From assembly GCF_000003815.2 (NCBI RefSeq), contig NC_049997.1:13330261-13394260 (forward strand): 64,000 nt of DNA, given 5' to 3'. This document shows, piece by piece, positions 62,198 to 64,000 of this stretch; the first letter of the stretch is position 1, and every line of letters begins with the position of its first letter. The translations under genes were made by a program, and so were the position numbers. The notes under the pieces were generated by a model that worked only from the letters and a program-made list of their open reading frames with translations, was not told the origin of the DNA and searched no databases. The stretch comes from Branchiostoma floridae (Eukaryota; Chordata; Leptocardii; Amphioxiformes; Branchiostomatidae).

Positions 62198-63452
62198 CCA
62201 GCTTTTGGATGTGTACCATCAGGTCGGGTCAATTCTTGATAAAGGAGGCCAAGTAGACATGTTGTTTTTAGATTTTGCCAAGGCATTTGATTCAGTCCCA
62301 CATGCTCTACTAGTCCATAAATTACAAATGTACGGTTTCAGTGGTAGTCTCTTGTCATGGATTGAGTCCTACCTGACAAACCGCCGCCAAAGAGTGGTGG
62401 TTGAAGGAAGTCGGTCTGATTGGCGTACCGTCACTTCCGGAGTCCCACAGGGCTCCATCCTAGGCCCACTGTTGTTCGTACTTTACATAAATGATCTACC
62501 TGACTCGGCTAGAAACTCTATGTCAGCACTTTTTGCAGATGATAGCAAATGTTTCAGAGAGATCCGTAGCACAAATGACTGTTCAAAACTACAACAGGAT
62601 ATCTGTTCACTACATGACTGGAGCATAATGTGGAAGTTGACTTTCAACCTATCCAAATGCATAGTGTTAAGGTTTACACGATCCAAGTACCCCATCAGAT
62701 ATGATTATCACATGTCAAGTTCAAACCTGACTGTAGTGGACAGCATGTCCGACCTTGGCATCACAGTAAAATCCAACCTCACATGGAATAGCCATGTCAT
62801 AAGAACAGTGGCCAAAGCTAATCAAATGCTTGGGTTTATCAAGCGTTCCATAGGTTACAAGTCCAACACTGATATACGTAAGACATTGTATTTGTCTCTT
62901 GTTAGAAGTGTTTTGGAATACTGTTCGTCAGTATGGAGCCCAACATCACGTAATCTCACAGCCCTGATCGAGGGTGTACAGCGAAGGGCAACGAAATACA
63001 TCCTCGGGCCCTCCGCTGAACACCTGGACTACAAGTCTAGACTTTCTAGACTAGGCTTGTTACCACTGTCTTACCAAAGAGAGATGTCTGATGTTGTGGT
63101 ATTTGTTAAGTCCCTTGCAAAGGTATATGATTCAGATCTAGCGAGGTTAGCTGCATTCCCTACAAGAACGCCACGTAGTTCAAGGGCACACATGTTAGTC
63201 CCTCAGAGAGTAAGATCTTCTTCATTTGCCTCCTCATTTACTCCACGACTTATCACAATTTGGAACAAACTTCCCGTTGAAATCAGAGGGCTGGGAGCAT
63301 CAGCCACAAGCCCGTCCGATGTGTCTGCCTTTAAACGAAAACTATCTACATTTATGCAAAACCGTTTCCGACAAAACTTCAAGCTAGAGCAGGCTTGCAC
63401 ATGGTCACTAGCATGCTGTTGCACCTCTTGCATTGCCACAAGGCCACGATAA
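62160..63452 (+). pseudogene. LINE reverse transcriptase C-terminal segment
   Basis: About 430 codons; genuine element sequence starts near QLLDVYHQVGS, the preceding ~12 codons being antisense of the inverted part. RT motifs: FLDFAKAFDSVPH (A, catalytic Asp), SGVPQGSILGPLLF (B), LFADDSK (C, catalytic Asp pair), then a LGITVKSNLTW motif and a C-terminal domain with LVRSVLEYCSSVWSP and VQRRATKYIL as in CR1/Jockey-type elements. The open frame is intact, so the insertion is young. Confidence 0.9.
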
Positions 63453-63626
63453 TTTTACCTTATATTATTACTACATGTACATTTGTATATCTATTTCATA
63501 GATCTAGACTCCATAATGTATGTGTGTTGTTAACTTGATTTATCTTGACTTGAATGTTACATTGATTATGATATCTGTTCTTGTATTTATGTATATTATG
63601 ATTTGATGTATCATTGTTATGTTTAA

Positions 63627-63675
63627 GGTATGGCGGCTTCGAAAAGGTGTCTTTTGACACCTGTTCCGCCATACC
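63627..63675 (+). other. 3' UTR stem-loop of the LINE
   Basis: Nested hairpin: GGTATGGCGG (63627-63636) pairs with CCGCCATACC (63666-63675), and AGGTGTC with GACACCT around a TTTT loop (63645-63662). It lies ~30 bp before the tail, where some LINE reverse transcriptases recognise a 3' hairpin. Confidence 0.7.
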
Positions 63676-63729
63676 CTCCAGTGTGGAGAATCCAAATAAA
63701 TAAATAAAAGTCCATGGAAACCCGATTGA

Positions 63730-64000
63730 AAAAAGGAAGGAAGGAATGAATGGATGGATGGATAGATAGAAGGATGAATGATTGAGTGAAGGAATGTACA
63801 CTTAGCCAGACAAATGAATGGATGGGTGGATGTATGAGTATGTACATTTTTAGATGAATAAAAGAATGAGTCATCAAGCCCCCTCATCTACGTGCAAGCA
63901 CGTCTAACCCCCACAGGATGGGGAACAACAGACGTTAAACCGGAGAGTGAGTGAGTGTGTGTGAGTTTGAATGAATTAATGAATACATAGATTGATGGAT
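63730..64000. repeat. Degenerate GGAT/GAAT simple repeat at the window end
   Basis: GGAAGGAA, GATGGATG, GAATGAAT and GTGAGTGA units with short unique interruptions to the end of the window. Confidence 0.7.

Larger units (their letters stand above)
60575..63708. mobile_element. CR1/Jockey-like LINE with inverted 5' part (twin-primed insertion)
   Basis: The 5' portion (AP endonuclease to the start of the RT) lies on the minus strand (62197-60575) and the 3' portion (rest of the RT, 3' UTR, tail) on the plus strand (~62190-63708), meeting head to head near 62185-62200. Together they cover one element with roughly 30 codons missing between ...SKVMER and QLLDVYHQ. The 3' end is an AATAAATAAATAAAA tail. 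Such 5' inversion is the signature of twin priming described for L1. Target duplications were not found by eye. Confidence 0.9.

Overview
This window looks like nuclear DNA from a cephalochordate, probably an amphioxus (Branchiostoma). The main reasons are two cytoplasmic intermediate filament genes with glycine-rich keratin-like heads whose rod-exon lengths (61, 96, ~150-168, 126 and 221 nt) match the vertebrate vimentin/keratin gene plan, a clear ARHGAP1 (p50RhoGAP) orthologue in many small exons, and introns full of short terminal-inverted-repeat elements, tRNA-derived SINEs and satellites. The species is inferred, not proven.

Layout. (1) 3.7-12.2 kb, minus strand: an intermediate filament gene (IF-A, 12 coding exons, about 663 aa) with a type II keratin-like rod and, unusually, a C-terminal ricin-type beta-trefoil (three QxW-like repeats). 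(2) 18.3-23.1 kb, minus strand: a second intermediate filament gene (IF-B, 7 exons, 484 aa), more type I-like, with a short glycine-rich tail. The two promoters share a 31-bp bipartite module with identical spacing. (3) 23.3-35.2 kb: intergenic DNA with SINEs, inverted-repeat elements and microsatellites. (4) 35.8-37.0 kb, plus strand: a single-exon class A GPCR of the lysophospholipid/cannabinoid (MECA) type that lacks the DRY and NPxxY motifs. (5) 42.8-58.2 kb, minus strand: ARHGAP1 with 12 coding exons giving a 513-aa N-tail/CRAL-TRIO/RhoGAP protein; its introns hold a 1.25-kb 18-bp VNTR, five tandem copies of one exon edge and at least nine MITE-like elements. (6) 58.2-58.9 kb: a compact probable bidirectional promoter with duplicated ETS sites. 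(7) 58.9-59.9 kb, plus strand: the first two exons of an unrecognised gene. (8) 60.6-63.7 kb: a CR1/Jockey-like LINE whose 5' part is inverted relative to its 3' part, as expected from twin priming.

The most unusual recurrent signal is that three separate genes carry short tandem repeats made from one edge of a coding exon plus its splice site: the acceptor side of IF-A exon 6, the donor side of IF-B exon 6, and the acceptor plus two thirds of ARHGAP1 exon 4. I know of no described system of this kind, but I could not search for one. The exon structures below were spliced by hand; reading phase was checked through every junction.
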